Shown one piece after another: positions 11,164 to 21,317 of a stretch of 64,000 nt of DNA. Each line of letters starts with the position of its first letter. Within the stretch, counting starts at the first letter, position 1. The notes under the pieces were generated by a model. That model was not told the origin of the DNA. It saw only the letters and a list, made by a program, of their open reading frames with translations, and made no database searches. Source of the stretch: Lithospermum erythrorhizon (Eukaryota; Streptophyta; Magnoliopsida; Boraginales; Boraginaceae); assembly GCA_019722365.1 (NCBI GenBank), contig JADFUC010000551.1, positions 186,001 to 250,000 on the forward strand, read 5' to 3'. The translations under genes and the position numbers were made by a program.

Positions 11164-11610
11164 CTAACGTTGAGAAATTTGCATATTTGTATGTAGAGTA
11201 CAAATGTACTCCGATATGAGTACAAATGTAATTTGGATACATTTTTGAATTTTTATGTTGACCCGTCAACATTGATCACCTCCGGTCGATGATGGTCGAG
11301 CCCTCGATCAATCCCGACCAACTCTAATAATCAATCGATCAACATTTATGAAAATTAGCACGAATTAGCACTATATTAATATTAACACATGAGCAAAACC
11401 CGTGATGAATGCTCAATGACACCAACAATTATAACAGTTTTATGTCAACTAAATTTACTTTTAGTATTAGGAATGTTGAATGTATATCTTTTCCCTTAAT
11501 CACCCGCCTTTTATAGTGAGGAAAATCAAACTTCATATAATTTGAAAGCCTCCTAATTAATTTGTACATGATATTCTTGTGAATATTATTAGATATCATG
11601 ATATTTCTTA
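11164..11610. other. Intergenic, probably an older repeat hit by the solo LTR
   Basis: Both flanks of the solo LTR contain the phrase GTACAAATGTACTC (10246 and 11198), so the LTR may have inserted into an older element. Around 11260-11340 is a more GC-rich block with GTTGACCCGTCAAC and GGTCGATGATGGTCGA-type short inverted phrases. No gene. Confidence 0.4.
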
Positions 11611-11865
11611 TTCTTTTCGTATTTTTTAGTTGTCGTTTTAACCATTTGTACATGAATTAAGAAAAAGAAAAAATAGTAAAAAAATCCATTAAAAATGTAC
11701 AATGACAATCAATTGAAATAATATTATTGATTGAATGTTAATTTAAAGAGAAAAAATAGGCAACAAATACATTGAAAATATAAAGATGCTATTTATTATG
11801 TTAAAACGATAATTAAAATAAATAAATTTCTTTTGTTAAAACGATAATTAAAAAAATGAACGGAT
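11611..11865. mobile_element. Stowaway-type MITE, copy 2
   Basis: 255 bp between TA dinucleotides at 11609-11610 and 11866-11867. The left arm (CGTATTTTTTAGTTGTCGTT) pairs with the inverted right arm (AAACGATAATTAAAAAAATG). Internal phrases such as AGAAAAAATAG and CAATTGAAAT are shared with the copy at 709-966, so the two are family members; terminal bases are more eroded here. Confidence 0.7.
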
Positions 11866-12447
11866 TATTTGATAGCATAGTTCAAATATATCATTATTGT
11901 TGAAATTCAGCCATTTTTGGTAGGTAATGATGTTGCCATATTAAAAGTGTAACACAAATTAAATAAATATCTCAAAATCTTTTCGACGAAATGAAAAATA
12001 TTTTGCATATTGAAATTGAACTAACAGAGTGACCAAGAAAATCACTTGGCTAGTAGAGTTGCCTAGTTGGCTCATCTCTCATCCCATAATCATAATTGTG
12101 CAGACTGGTAATTATCATGATTTCTTTCCTAAAATGGTTTATTTTTTGAACCATAGGTAATAACCTTTAATTTTCTTATTAAATTTGGTCGCTTGTATGG
12201 CTGTATAACTAAATATATAATTATATACATGCTTTAGGTTGTAATTAGGTTTAGATTTAGTGTCTGGTCCAATACATATTGGACCACAATTATTATTATT
12301 AGGTTTAGGTTTAGATTTAGTGATCTAATCTACATGCTCTATAAATAAATTAAACACAATAATGTTGTAATTTATATGAAAATCAATTCCTATCATACAA
12401 GCTTCGAGTCTTTTGCATTCTAATTGGCAATACATAAATCATCATCA
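11866..12447. other. Intergenic DNA with promoter of the cysteine-rich peptide gene
   Basis: AT-rich. GGTTTAGATTTAGTG occurs twice (12247 and 12306), a short direct repeat. TATAAATAA at 12340-12348, about 100 bp before the ATG at 12448, is a good TATA box. Confidence 0.5.
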
Positions 12448-13241
12448 ATGGCTACAACAAAAATTCTATTCTCTTTTGTCTTTCCTGTTATGCTGGTCTT
12501 CTCATTACTTGCCGGAAAGTGTAAGTTTGCCAAGCTTTCAAGAATTTTATGAACATTTAATTCTAGATTTTTAGACCAATTATGTAAAATGTCTTAAATT
12601 GTGTCTCGAGCTTAAAAAAATAAGAGTAATCTAAGTAATACTGAGTATTTTTCATTTTTTCACGAAATTTGAGTTGATGATGACATATACAGAGTAGTAA
12701 GTTATATACTTAAATAGTTCTTCAAAGAGAGATATCTATCTTATCTAAGTATCGGTACATAAAAATTGATGATTTTGTAATAGAGTCAATAATTATGAAT
12801 TAATGATTATGTAATAGAATCAATAATTATAAATTATGTAACATATTTAAATAAGAGCGAATGATTTCAAATGCCACTATCGTTTAAATAATAATTCAAC
12901 TTATCAATCACCTGTTCACGATCGTCCTATTTATTTGATAGATCACTCATGTTTATTTATAACCTCAATTATGTATTTCCGAAAAGTTGGTCCATTAAAT
13001 TAACATTAATTATATCACACATGTATTACAACTGAAATCAAGAATGAGATTAAAGACAAATATTTAAGTTCATCAATAAAGGTTTCAAGTGTAGGGTTAA
13101 GAGCCTCAATTTTGCGAAAAGCCTCAATTTTGCGAGCTTAAGCCATGTGGTATTACTGATTGCTGGTGTTGCAATAAAGTTGGTGGGAATTGTTTTATTG
13201 CCATGCCAGACTGCATGAAAGATTGTGGCTTTCCTCATTAG
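12448..13241 (+). pseudogene. ESF1/MEG-like secreted cysteine-rich peptide gene, copy 1 (probably broken)
   Basis: Exon 1 (12448-12520) starts at ATG and encodes a signal peptide (MATTKILFSFVFPVM, then LVFSLLAGK), ending at a strong GTAAGT donor (12521). After an intron of about 510 bp, exon 2 ends at TAG 13239-13241 and encodes FCELKPCGITDCWCC, NKVGGNCF and DCMKDCGFPH. The C-x4-C-x4-CWCC-x6-C-x6-C-x3-C spacing is that of EMBRYO SURROUNDING FACTOR/MEG-type peptides, which are secreted and disulfide-stabilised. The frame is not continuous between the expected start of exon 2 (near 13035) and the cysteine block: a 19-bp duplication of GCCTCAATTTTGCGA-type sequence at 13101-13138 and missing bases shift it. 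An unseen small exon could rescue it, so the pseudogene label is not certain. Confidence 0.65.
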
Positions 13242-13764
13242 TTGGAGAGAATTTTCCACTGTTTTTATTTTCTTTCATTATAGAAATTAACAACTAAAAT
13301 TATGTTTAGTATTGAAAACTTTGAAGAAATAATTTTTAAATACTAAATACTTGTCGTTTTACATTTTTAATGCATATTTAGTTCATAATATATCCCTATA
13401 AAGTCATTTATATTTATGTTGTCTATTCTATTCCATTGGTGGTATTAACTAATTTTTATCATTCCCTATACACAAATTCACTACTTTATCATCTTAAAAT
13501 CATTCTATTGGCAACTATTCATGTTTTCATTAATCAAGGGCTAAAATGTAAATATTATAAATTCTTAATTAGTGTGTAAAACTCTAGGATGTCAAGTAAT
13601 AAAACCAGAGGGAGTATCATTTTATATTTTTTATTCTTTTGATAAATTTTAGGTAATATGTAATATTTCCTCAAAAAATAAAATCATCAATGCTAATTAT
13701 ATGATCTTCTTTTTTACCTTTTAGGTAATCTATACCAATTTATTCAATGAATTTTGGTACATAT
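13242..13764. other. Intergenic DNA with a MITE end
   Basis: AT-rich. AACCAGAGGGAGTA at 13602-13616 is the inverted Stowaway-type end; the phrases preceding it (CTAGGATGTCAAGTAATAA) look like one arm of a MITE, but I could not place the opposite end with confidence. Confidence 0.4.
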
Positions 13765-14415
13765 ACTGGGGGTGCGATCGGACCGGTTTTACCGTTTTTT
13801 GGGGTGAAGAAAAAACCGGAAACCGATTTTCGATTTTTTTTTAGTTGAGGCTTGTCCGGTGCGGAAGCCAAATACGGACGGTTTCGGTTTCGGACAGTTT
13901 TCGGTTCGAGTGATTTTGGTCCTTTCTTTGTTAGGTAAGCTCATTCGCAATTCATCTTTTTGTTTTTGGACTAAATTTTAGACTTATATTAAAACCAAAG
14001 AAAATAGTAAAAATCACCAAAATCCAAAATAATAACAATAATAGAGTTCAAAACTCCAAATGTCAAAAAACAAGAATAATAATAAGTTGAATATTAAAAA
14101 CAGCAATAATAATAAGTTCAAATGTCCATCGTGAAAATGATGAAATAAATCGATGCATTCAAAGACAACTGACCAAGCTTCAAATGCCAGAATTCACCTC
14201 TGCAAAAATAAAATAAGATATATATTAGTGTTAAATATAAACATGTAAAATAGATATATTAGTTAATTTTTGTTTTTAAAACAAAAATATTAAACCCGGA
14301 CCCGGTTATAATCCGGTTTGTGAATCAATAACGGATCCGGTCCGAATTAAGCGGTAGCCTAAAAAAGCCGTCCGGTCAGGCCAGATTTTTATCCGAAAAA
14401 ATCGCCCGGTTCGAT
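13765..14415. mobile_element. Possible non-autonomous element with CCGG-rich arms
   Basis: About 650 bp whose two ends are unusually rich in CCGG/CCGGTTT phrases (GGACCGGTTTTACCG near 13778; CCCGGACCCGGTTATAATCC near 14296 and a CCGTCCGG/GCCCGGTTCG block to about 14412), while the middle is plain A-rich DNA. The arms are only roughly inverted repeats. This arm style is common in plant non-autonomous hAT elements; family and borders are unproven. Confidence 0.4.
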
Positions 14416-15321
14416 GATTTAATCAAAACCAACAAACCCACAACTTCATACTAACAATATGCATAATTAATTGTACTTTTTTTGGGTTTTTAAATTTTAC
14501 CGGCCATTTTATAATAGTAAATTTAGGCAATGTGCTCGTTTTACATTGAAATTGATTACATGTGAAGATTAATGAACATTAATAAAACGTATCATTAATC
14601 AATTATAGTTGTTCTTCTGAATGCGAGATGAAATTAAGTCGATTCGCAATACAATAATTATATTTGGTCAAAATTTAACTCATCATTAGATTTAATACTC
14701 CATCTGGTTTTTTTAATTGTCATCCTAGCTATTTTCACGTCAATTAAGATTGAATGACATTATATATATATATATGTTAATTAATGAATCAAACAACAAT
14801 TTAATGAATGTATTAGTATTAAAAGTTTTTATTATATATATACATTAAATAAGGGTTTCAAAAGGAAGCATCAAATCAAAATATTCACATTGAAATTTTA
14901 AAATGATAAGTATTTTAAGCTCATAACTTTTTTAGTGGGATAAGCCATTAAAAAAGTTAGATATTGTGCAGTATCCAACTCATAGTAGATTGAACGATTT
15001 GAGATGTCCCATTGATGAAATTAAATGTAGGGCTCAGATTTTCAATGAAAAGTGCAGATTTCGATTCCTTCTGGGTTGTCTTTTACATTCCTAGTACAAG
15101 CCTATTGGATATGCTCATTATGAAAACCGTGCATGCAGATTTTCCCAACACTAGTTTAATTGAACCAAAAATAAAATTTGAGAATATAACGTCATTATAA
15201 GTTAAAATAATTACTAATAATATTTTTAACGTAACGATATATGGATGTCATACTCCTTTTGCAATGGTTTTTTTTAGATTTTATGACATAATATACCAAT
15301 ATAGATTGTGTTCATATATAT

Positions 15322-15323
<2 letters not shown>
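14416..15323. other. Intergenic AT-rich DNA
   Basis: A Stowaway-like end (TACTCCATCTGGTTTTTTTA) at 14697-14716 marks a probable MITE fragment; a second similar end (TACTCCTTTTGC) lies at 15250. The open frame at 15012-15200 has no family resemblance I recognise. Confidence 0.35.

Positions 15324-15384
<61 letters not shown>
15324..15384. repeat. (AT)n microsatellite
   Basis: An uninterrupted 61-bp run of alternating A and T, extended to the left by imperfect ATATAT. Likely length-variable between individuals and able to fold back on itself. Confidence 0.95.
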
Positions 15385-15387
<3 letters not shown>

Positions 15388-15614
15388 ATAGTTAAAATCA
15401 AATTAATATGATAAGTGAGAAATTATTTATGCTTTACGTGGGATTATTATGTACAAATTACTATTATTATATTTTAAATTAATACAGTCATTTATAGTTA
15501 GTAAGGATATTAAATGGAAGAAAATTTGTACGGTTTATTGTTAGTATCACACTTCAATCCTCAAACTCTTTCAACAATATATCATGCTCCGTGTAATGGA
15601 AAAAGGTCCCCTAA

Positions 15615-15845
15615 GTGGTAGGCAAATTCTTTGAATTTCTAATTAAAAAACAAATTTGGAAGATTTCGGAAGTCGTTTCAGAACTGAAGGCCTACATGTC
15701 ATCTACTATAAATTCCATGAAGGAAAATTCTTATGATGTTTTCATCGAAATCGTTAAGAAAGTTCTTACTAGAAGATCATCAAATAATATGACAATTGCT
15801 GGAAATATCGACTTTTCGATTTTATTCGATGAATTACCACTCTAG
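15615..15845 (+). other. Unrecognised 76-codon open frame
   Basis: Starts GTG in the computed frame (no ATG at that position), encoding a helix-prone Lys/Glu/Ser-rich sequence (SEVVSELKAYMSSTINSMKE). It lies just upstream of the RRM retrocopy and between two duplicated peptide-gene regions. I do not recognise it. It may be an exon-like fragment carried in with the retrocopy, or chance. Confidence 0.25.
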
Positions 15846-15864
15846 TACTAATCTTATTATAGTA

Positions 15865-16192
15865 AAGGCAACTAGCGATGTTGAATTTCCTATCAAAAAA
15901 AGAGATTTTGAATTTACATACTTCGTTGGTAACTTGGCTTGGAGAACCAATAATAATCAGACTCTTGGTGAGGCATTTGCTCCATTCCGCAAAGCTGTTA
16001 ACTCCAAGATTATTTGTGATCGAGACACTGGTAAATCCAGAGGATTTGGATTTGTTACTTTCACAAATGAGAAATCATTGAAAGATGCTATTTGGAAAAT
16101 GGACGGGTCGATAAGGCTAAGCCTCCGGTTACGAGCATCAGATTATGGGGGGCAGTTGGAGTAGTGAAGGTGGAAATGGTGGTGGCTGGTGA
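15865..16192 (+). pseudogene. Glycine-rich RNA-binding protein (GRP7-type) retrocopy
   Basis: ATSDVEF is followed by a nearly complete RRM: RNP2 as YFVGNLAW (about 15919-15942), then SLGEAF-like TLGEAFAPF, SKIICDRDTGKSRGFGFVTF containing RNP1 (about 16033-16060), and EKSLKDAIWKMDG. The expected initiator ATG is AAG (15865-15867). A frameshift after the RRM puts the Gly-rich tail (GGSWSSEGGNGGGW, stop TGA at 16190-16192) into another frame, and the tail is short. Functional GRP7-type genes usually have an intron inside the RRM; here the region is uninterrupted, which suggests a retroposed mRNA. No poly(A) tail or target duplication could be made out. Confidence 0.8.
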
Positions 16193-16229
16193 CCTAAGGT
16201 ATAGTCTATTAAAATGTGTGGTTCTAGTC

Positions 16230-16708
16230 TATTAAAATGTGTCTCGAGCTTAAAAAAATAAGCTAATCTAAGTAATATTTTCACTTTTCGAATTTGTGCA
16301 AGGTATATTCTAAATTGCTTCAAAAAGCACATCTATCTATATGCCGTAAAAATATCTGGGGCAATAACTTTGAAAATCACATGTTAAAGAAATGATTTGG
16401 TTTGATCACCCTAGGATCATCATATGTAAATAACTCATGTTTATTTATAGTCCAAGCTGGTATTGTGAGAAATTGGTCCCTTAATTATCATTAGTTATAT
16501 TTGTCTCACATGTATTACAACTGAAATCAAGAATGAGATTGAAGAAAAGACTGATTCATCAATAAAGGTTTCATTCAAGTGTAGGGTTAACAGCAAATGA
16601 GGACTTCCAAAAGCCTCCTTTTTGCGAGCTTAAGCCATGTGGAATTATTAATTGCTGGTGTGGCAATAGAGTGTGGCTTTCCTCATTAGTTGGAGAGAAT
16701 TCTCCACT
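16230..16708 (+). pseudogene. ESF1/MEG-like peptide gene, copy 2, truncated
   Basis: Duplicate of the copy at 12448-13241. The intron part is recognisable (GTGTCTCGAGCTTAAAAAAA at 16241 as at 12602). Exon 2 begins EIKNEIEEKTDSS near 16526, continues SIKVSFKCRVNS, shifts frame, then gives FQKPPFCELKPCGIINCWC (about 16600-16667). Relative to copy 1, about 48 bp holding the middle cysteines are deleted between two GTGGCTTTCC-proximal points, so the tail is lost. There is no signal-peptide exon; that position is occupied by the RRM retrocopy. It is useful for reconstructing where copy 1 lost its frame. Confidence 0.75.
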
Positions 16709-17219
16709 TTTATGCTTTAACTTCTTCATTATAACAAACTGCAAGTATGTTTAGTTAAGACTTTAGAAACTGGGTAAAAGACTAAAAGTTGAGACAAAGT
16801 CTCTCACTCATGTTTTAGCCTGGAATGAATTGCCGAAACTATCCATAGCGATCGCTTGGGAAGAGGAGCAGAAAAAAACTTCCATTTCCGACCTAAAATG
16901 TATTACTTGAAAACTATCCATGCTTTCACAAATAGATAAGAAATGTATGTAGCACAATGACTCAATGAGCCATTTTAAGTAAACAACTTTTCTATATTTG
17001 AGGAAAATGAATCGGAAAAATATATCTAGAATTTGTAAAATAGAACTCTACTGATACAATGGTTCGCAATGTATTCTGAAAATACTGCATTATACAAAAG
17101 ATTTAGAACTCAAGGTTTCATAAGTGCCCAATAGTCTAGAAGAATATGTACCACAAGCATAACAGACTGTTACACTTAATAAGCATAATCTTCGCATATT
17201 GATATTGTTAGGATCCCCA
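16709..17219. other. Spacer and 3' flank of the RRM/coiled-coil gene
   Basis: Lies downstream of the minus-strand gene, so its right part should contain that gene's 3' UTR and poly(A) signal. Nothing else recognised. Confidence 0.5.
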
Positions 17220-20200
17220 TCATAGTTCATCTCCGAGATTAGTTGAATCCACAAGAGACTGCAAGAAGAAAGGGGAATAATTACCTTGATGACACAGAAT
17301 ATAACTCTCAGTAAGCATCAAGAATTCAGGACAAAACATAGCAAGAAAAGAAACCTGGAGAGTCTGTTCAGAATTTTTGAGTCTTTCGGTGTACTCGTTT
17401 ACTTGTTCATAACATTTATGTAACTGCAAAGCAACCAAAACACGCAATTCTCACCCAACAGAAGCGTAACTTAAAGTGTGCGGTCAAAGCCAAATTTGAA
17501 GTTACCTCACTCAGTTGCACCTGCCTATGGGATTTCAGTTTTCTTGTAGCCGTTACAGCATCTTTCAACATCTGCAATATTAGGGGTTGATCTCATAAGC
17601 AAGTGATCTGGACATGCAATACTACATCACTGTGAATATTCATTACCTGAGCCTTCTCTTGTAGTTTTAGTATTGTATGTTTTTTCTCTTCTGCCGTCTC
17701 TTTCATTGAGGTTATCTAGCCGGACAGGTTAAACAAAGGGGAGCATGGACATAGGGAAAGTTAGTAGAGTTCACAGAGCAGAACACGGGGGATTCTGTGG
17801 CGGACCAACAAGCGAATATGAATACCAAATAATATTTGTATATAAGCTCTTCTTCACAATATATTTAGAAACTTCACATTACAAACTATGTAAATAAGGC
17901 ACCAAGTTTTGACATCTGCAAATTTTTTAATCTCATCTAACAGGCTAATACTATAAAAATTAATAATTTTGTTCCATAATCAGCTCCAAATAAATTTATA
18001 TATTAACAGAAGGGGCATTTCCAACAGCCTATACATCCACAAGCATATAATATTGTATTTTAACTTTAAAATTTTACATATAGGACTAATAGAAAGAACA
18101 AGATTGCAGTTCAAAAATTCATTAACAATTCATCACTTTCATTTTATAACTTCAATTCCTAGAGCTAGAGGTTATCACAACAATTATCTTGAATATCAAT
18201 TTTTTCTTATTCAAGGACCCTTACCTCCTGTTGTAGATCTTCAACTTTCTGAGATGCAATTTCTAGTTGCCTTTCTACCTATAATCAAAAGAAACATAAT
18301 GATCTGAATATATTACTTAGAATTATAATTATATAGATGTTTGCATGCATCAAAGCTCATGATGCTAGGTAACATTCTAAGGTTCTACCTGGTCATGACG
18401 ATCACCCTTGGATGAAAACTCCCGATCACTATGAATATCATGGCTAAATCTGCTAAAACCAGAGTAAGTTTATGAGGAGTGGAATGCTGCAGATTGCAAC
18501 AGAAAGCACCATCCAAGTACAGACGTGCACACAAACAGACAACAGCATATAAATTTAGGACTGAATAGTAAAAATTTCACTTATCAGATTCAGAGTGATA
18601 AGCATGGGAGTCAATACAGGGGAAGCAGTTTATAGGCATAAACGCACTACTTAAACAGATATAATGGCAAAGACAATTAGAATCAATGGATCCATAAAAT
18701 TGCAAGTAAATTCTTTGTAACAAAATCTGGATGAGCTATGCAACCCTATGGCATTTCAAATTTGCATTCAATATCAAATACAGCATAACTTGAACATGTG
18801 GCAAAAATTAAACTAACATCATCTCGCAAGTCATAACCACAAATATAAATGGATTAGTGAACATTGAATTCTGCTCATAGCATGATCACAACAGATATAT
18901 GTTAAGGTCATATCCGTGAAAATTATCATTGGCGTGAAGAATATATTACCCATCAACTGAATTGGGCCTTTCATCTGTACCATTGTCATTTTTCCGGGAA
19001 CGACCAAGATCCCTCGATGTTTCCATATCAGTTTTGTTATTATTTTCCCATTCCTGTTCATGGTTCCTGTCATGCTCACGTTCAACATTCCCCATATCTG
19101 GCTGATGATCCTCATCTCTATCCCCAGCCATATGCTCTAGAGTTCGCTCTTGATTGTGTAAACAGTTTGATCCTCTATCGTTGTATTGATCCCGATCTTG
19201 AAACCGTTCTCCTTGTGCATCCCTATGAAGATCCCTATTGTATTCATGAACTCTTTCTCGAGACCTACTTCTAAAACCACCTGCATCCCTCTGGTAAAGT
19301 CTTTCTCGAGACCTACTCCTATCACCACCTGCACCCCTCTCATAGCTTTGACGGAAACTTTCACGACCAAAGTTTGATCTGCCACCTCTAGTCTTCATTT
19401 CATTTTGACCAAAGTTTGACCTCCCAGCTCTAGTCTTCACTTCATTTACACGCACTACACGTCCTTCAATATTCTAATTGGAAAATTCATTATATAAGAT
19501 CTCATATGGAGTTAACTACAGGAAAAAGAATATCTAATCACAAGAACTAGTAATAATAATTAAAGTTCTACTACTGAAAAGAAAGAATGAAATAATATTG
19601 TACCCTTCCATCCATTGCATCAATGGCATGCATCGCAGATCTAGGATTCTTGAAAGTAACAAAGCCATAACACTTCCCCCCAACTGCTTGATCGTTAATT
19701 ATCTGGAAATTAACAATACACAAACAATAAATCAATAGAATGACGACTACAGATAAGAATTCCCGTCATTAAATAACTATCAAACAGATTTTACAACATT
19801 TCTCCAAATATCAACACTTTATCCATCGTGGTTGGACAATTAACTTAAAAGAACAGCTCTATTTTCCAATACTGTAAATCACGATATTCCCTCTTGGCCG
19901 AAAGGAAAGTGAGACCATTAACATTATAATGTTCTGGAATCTTCACATATAATTTTCCCCCCCTCCCCGTCTTCGAGGGAGAGATAAGCTCAATCCCAAA
20001 AGATTTTTAGGTTAAATTTCAATGGTCAAAACTAGCAAACTTAATAGCTGGACAAGTAATTTTGGGGACCCGTGACTGATAAACCAATGACTCATCCATA
20101 AAAAGAAACAGAATTATCCTAAACTTCAATAAAGCCAAATGTAAAGCAAAAAACCAGCTCTGGAATCTTAACAAATTAACTCATACTTTATAGACTAAAC

Positions 20201-21317
20201 CTCAAAAATATTACCTCCTAAAAATAAATTCTCGTTCGATTTTCAATTATCAAAATTAACAAACTTTGAACCTAAACCAAGACACACAACCTTAATTTGA
20301 ATCAAAATTATCAAGTTAATATTAAAGTATGTACTTAAATCTTTCACCATCTATAAATATCATCTTCTTTGATTTTCAATGGTCAAAATTAACAAACTTT
20401 GCAGCCTTAATTAACTCACCATACCTTTTATTTCAATCAAAATTAGCATGGTAATAGTAAAACACATAAAAAAAATGATGTCATTTGATATATCTTTCAA
20501 CAAATATTACATCACATAACAAAACAATTTGATTTCATAGTTTAAGAAAAAAGTCAAACATCAAAAGTCAAAATTAGATTTTTTATTTATTTTTAAGTGG
20601 GAGGAATATCTCCCCGCCACAACATAGAACCAAAACCAGGAATTTAATTGAAATTGAAAAAAATTCTAAACAATAATCCAAGTAAATCTTTTTTTTTCAA
20701 ATGACAGGGAATAACTACACTATACACCATGATTTGAATTCGAAATTAAAAAGAATCCAACCTCAAAAAGTCAAAATTAGATAACTTTTTTGAATTGGGA
20801 GGAAGTAACATACTAACATACAACATATACAAAACAATTCGAGTTCAAAATTAAAAAATTCAACATTCAAAAAAGTCAAAATTAGAAAATTTTATTAAAT
20901 TGAGAAGAAGAAACATAATACTTTTTAGGGACGTAGGGAATAACAGACAACATATACATAGCAATTTGAGGTCAAAATTAAAAAAGTCAACAAAAATTTT
21001 GATTAAAGTGTTAGACCATTACTGAATTTGGAAGAAGGTCAAAATTAAAAAGTCAAAACACTAAAAAGTCAAAATTAGACAATTTATTTGAATTGGGAAG
21101 AAGTAACATAGTAACATACAACGTGGTAAAAATTAAAAAGTGAAAATTGAAGAATTTAATTTAGAAATGGAGGGAGTGAATTAAACATAGGGGTTTAAAG
21201 AGAAACCTTAACAGCAATAATGGGGCCGTAAGAATTGAAAGCTCGACGGAGAGTTTGTTCGGTGACGTTGTAAGAAAGTCCCCCCACATATATCGACCTA
21301 TTGTCGTCTACTGTCAT
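17220..21317 (-). CDS. RRM protein with Arg/Ser/Asp-rich middle and coiled-coil C-terminus
   Basis: Nine exons on the minus strand: 21317-21207, 19702-19604, 19473-18950, 18452-18389, 18278-18225, 17715-17647, 17571-17506, 17423-17355 and 17258-17220 (TGA). All junctions are GT-AG, phases agree, and the spliced CDS is 1095 nt (364 aa). Residues about 5-75 form one RRM: RNP2 as SIYVGGL, RNP1 as KCYGFVTF. Then comes a hydrophilic region with two near-repeats TRAGRSNFGQ/TRGGRSNFGR and RSRSRER motifs (about 80-245), then helical, Lys/Glu-rich exons (VERQLEIASQKVEDLQQE, ETAEEKKHTILKLQEKA, LHKCYEQVNEYTERL) predicted to be a coiled coil. It probably acts in nuclear RNA processing with a self- or partner-binding tail. 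I recognise the architecture from uncharacterised plant proteins, but no gene name. ATG 21315-21317 is the natural start; the in-frame upstream codon is GTG. Confidence 0.9.
18447..18455 (-). other. NAGNAG tandem splice acceptor
   Basis: The acceptor of exon 4 in the RRM/coiled-coil gene reads TTTTAGCAG on the minus strand. Splicing at either AG keeps the frame and differs by one codon (GGC AGA TTT or GGA TTT), a common source of one-residue isoforms. Confidence 0.6.
19703..21206 (-). other. Intron 1 of the RRM/coiled-coil gene
   Basis: A 1.5-kb intron. Between 20200 and 21130 the phrase AAAAGTCAAAATTAGA and variants (AGTCAAAATTA, GGTCAAAATTA) recur at least eight times with AATTTGA/AATTGGGAGGAAG neighbours, so the intron has grown partly by local duplication. 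No coding sequence. Confidence 0.7.

Noticed and set aside
17969..18307. 112-codon plus-strand frame
   Set aside because: Lies over an intron and exon 5 of the minus-strand RRM gene and has no family resemblance.
19017..19385. Several 60-94-codon frames on both strands
   Set aside because: Shadows of exon 3 of the RRM gene; the Arg/Ser-rich coding strand leaves other frames open.
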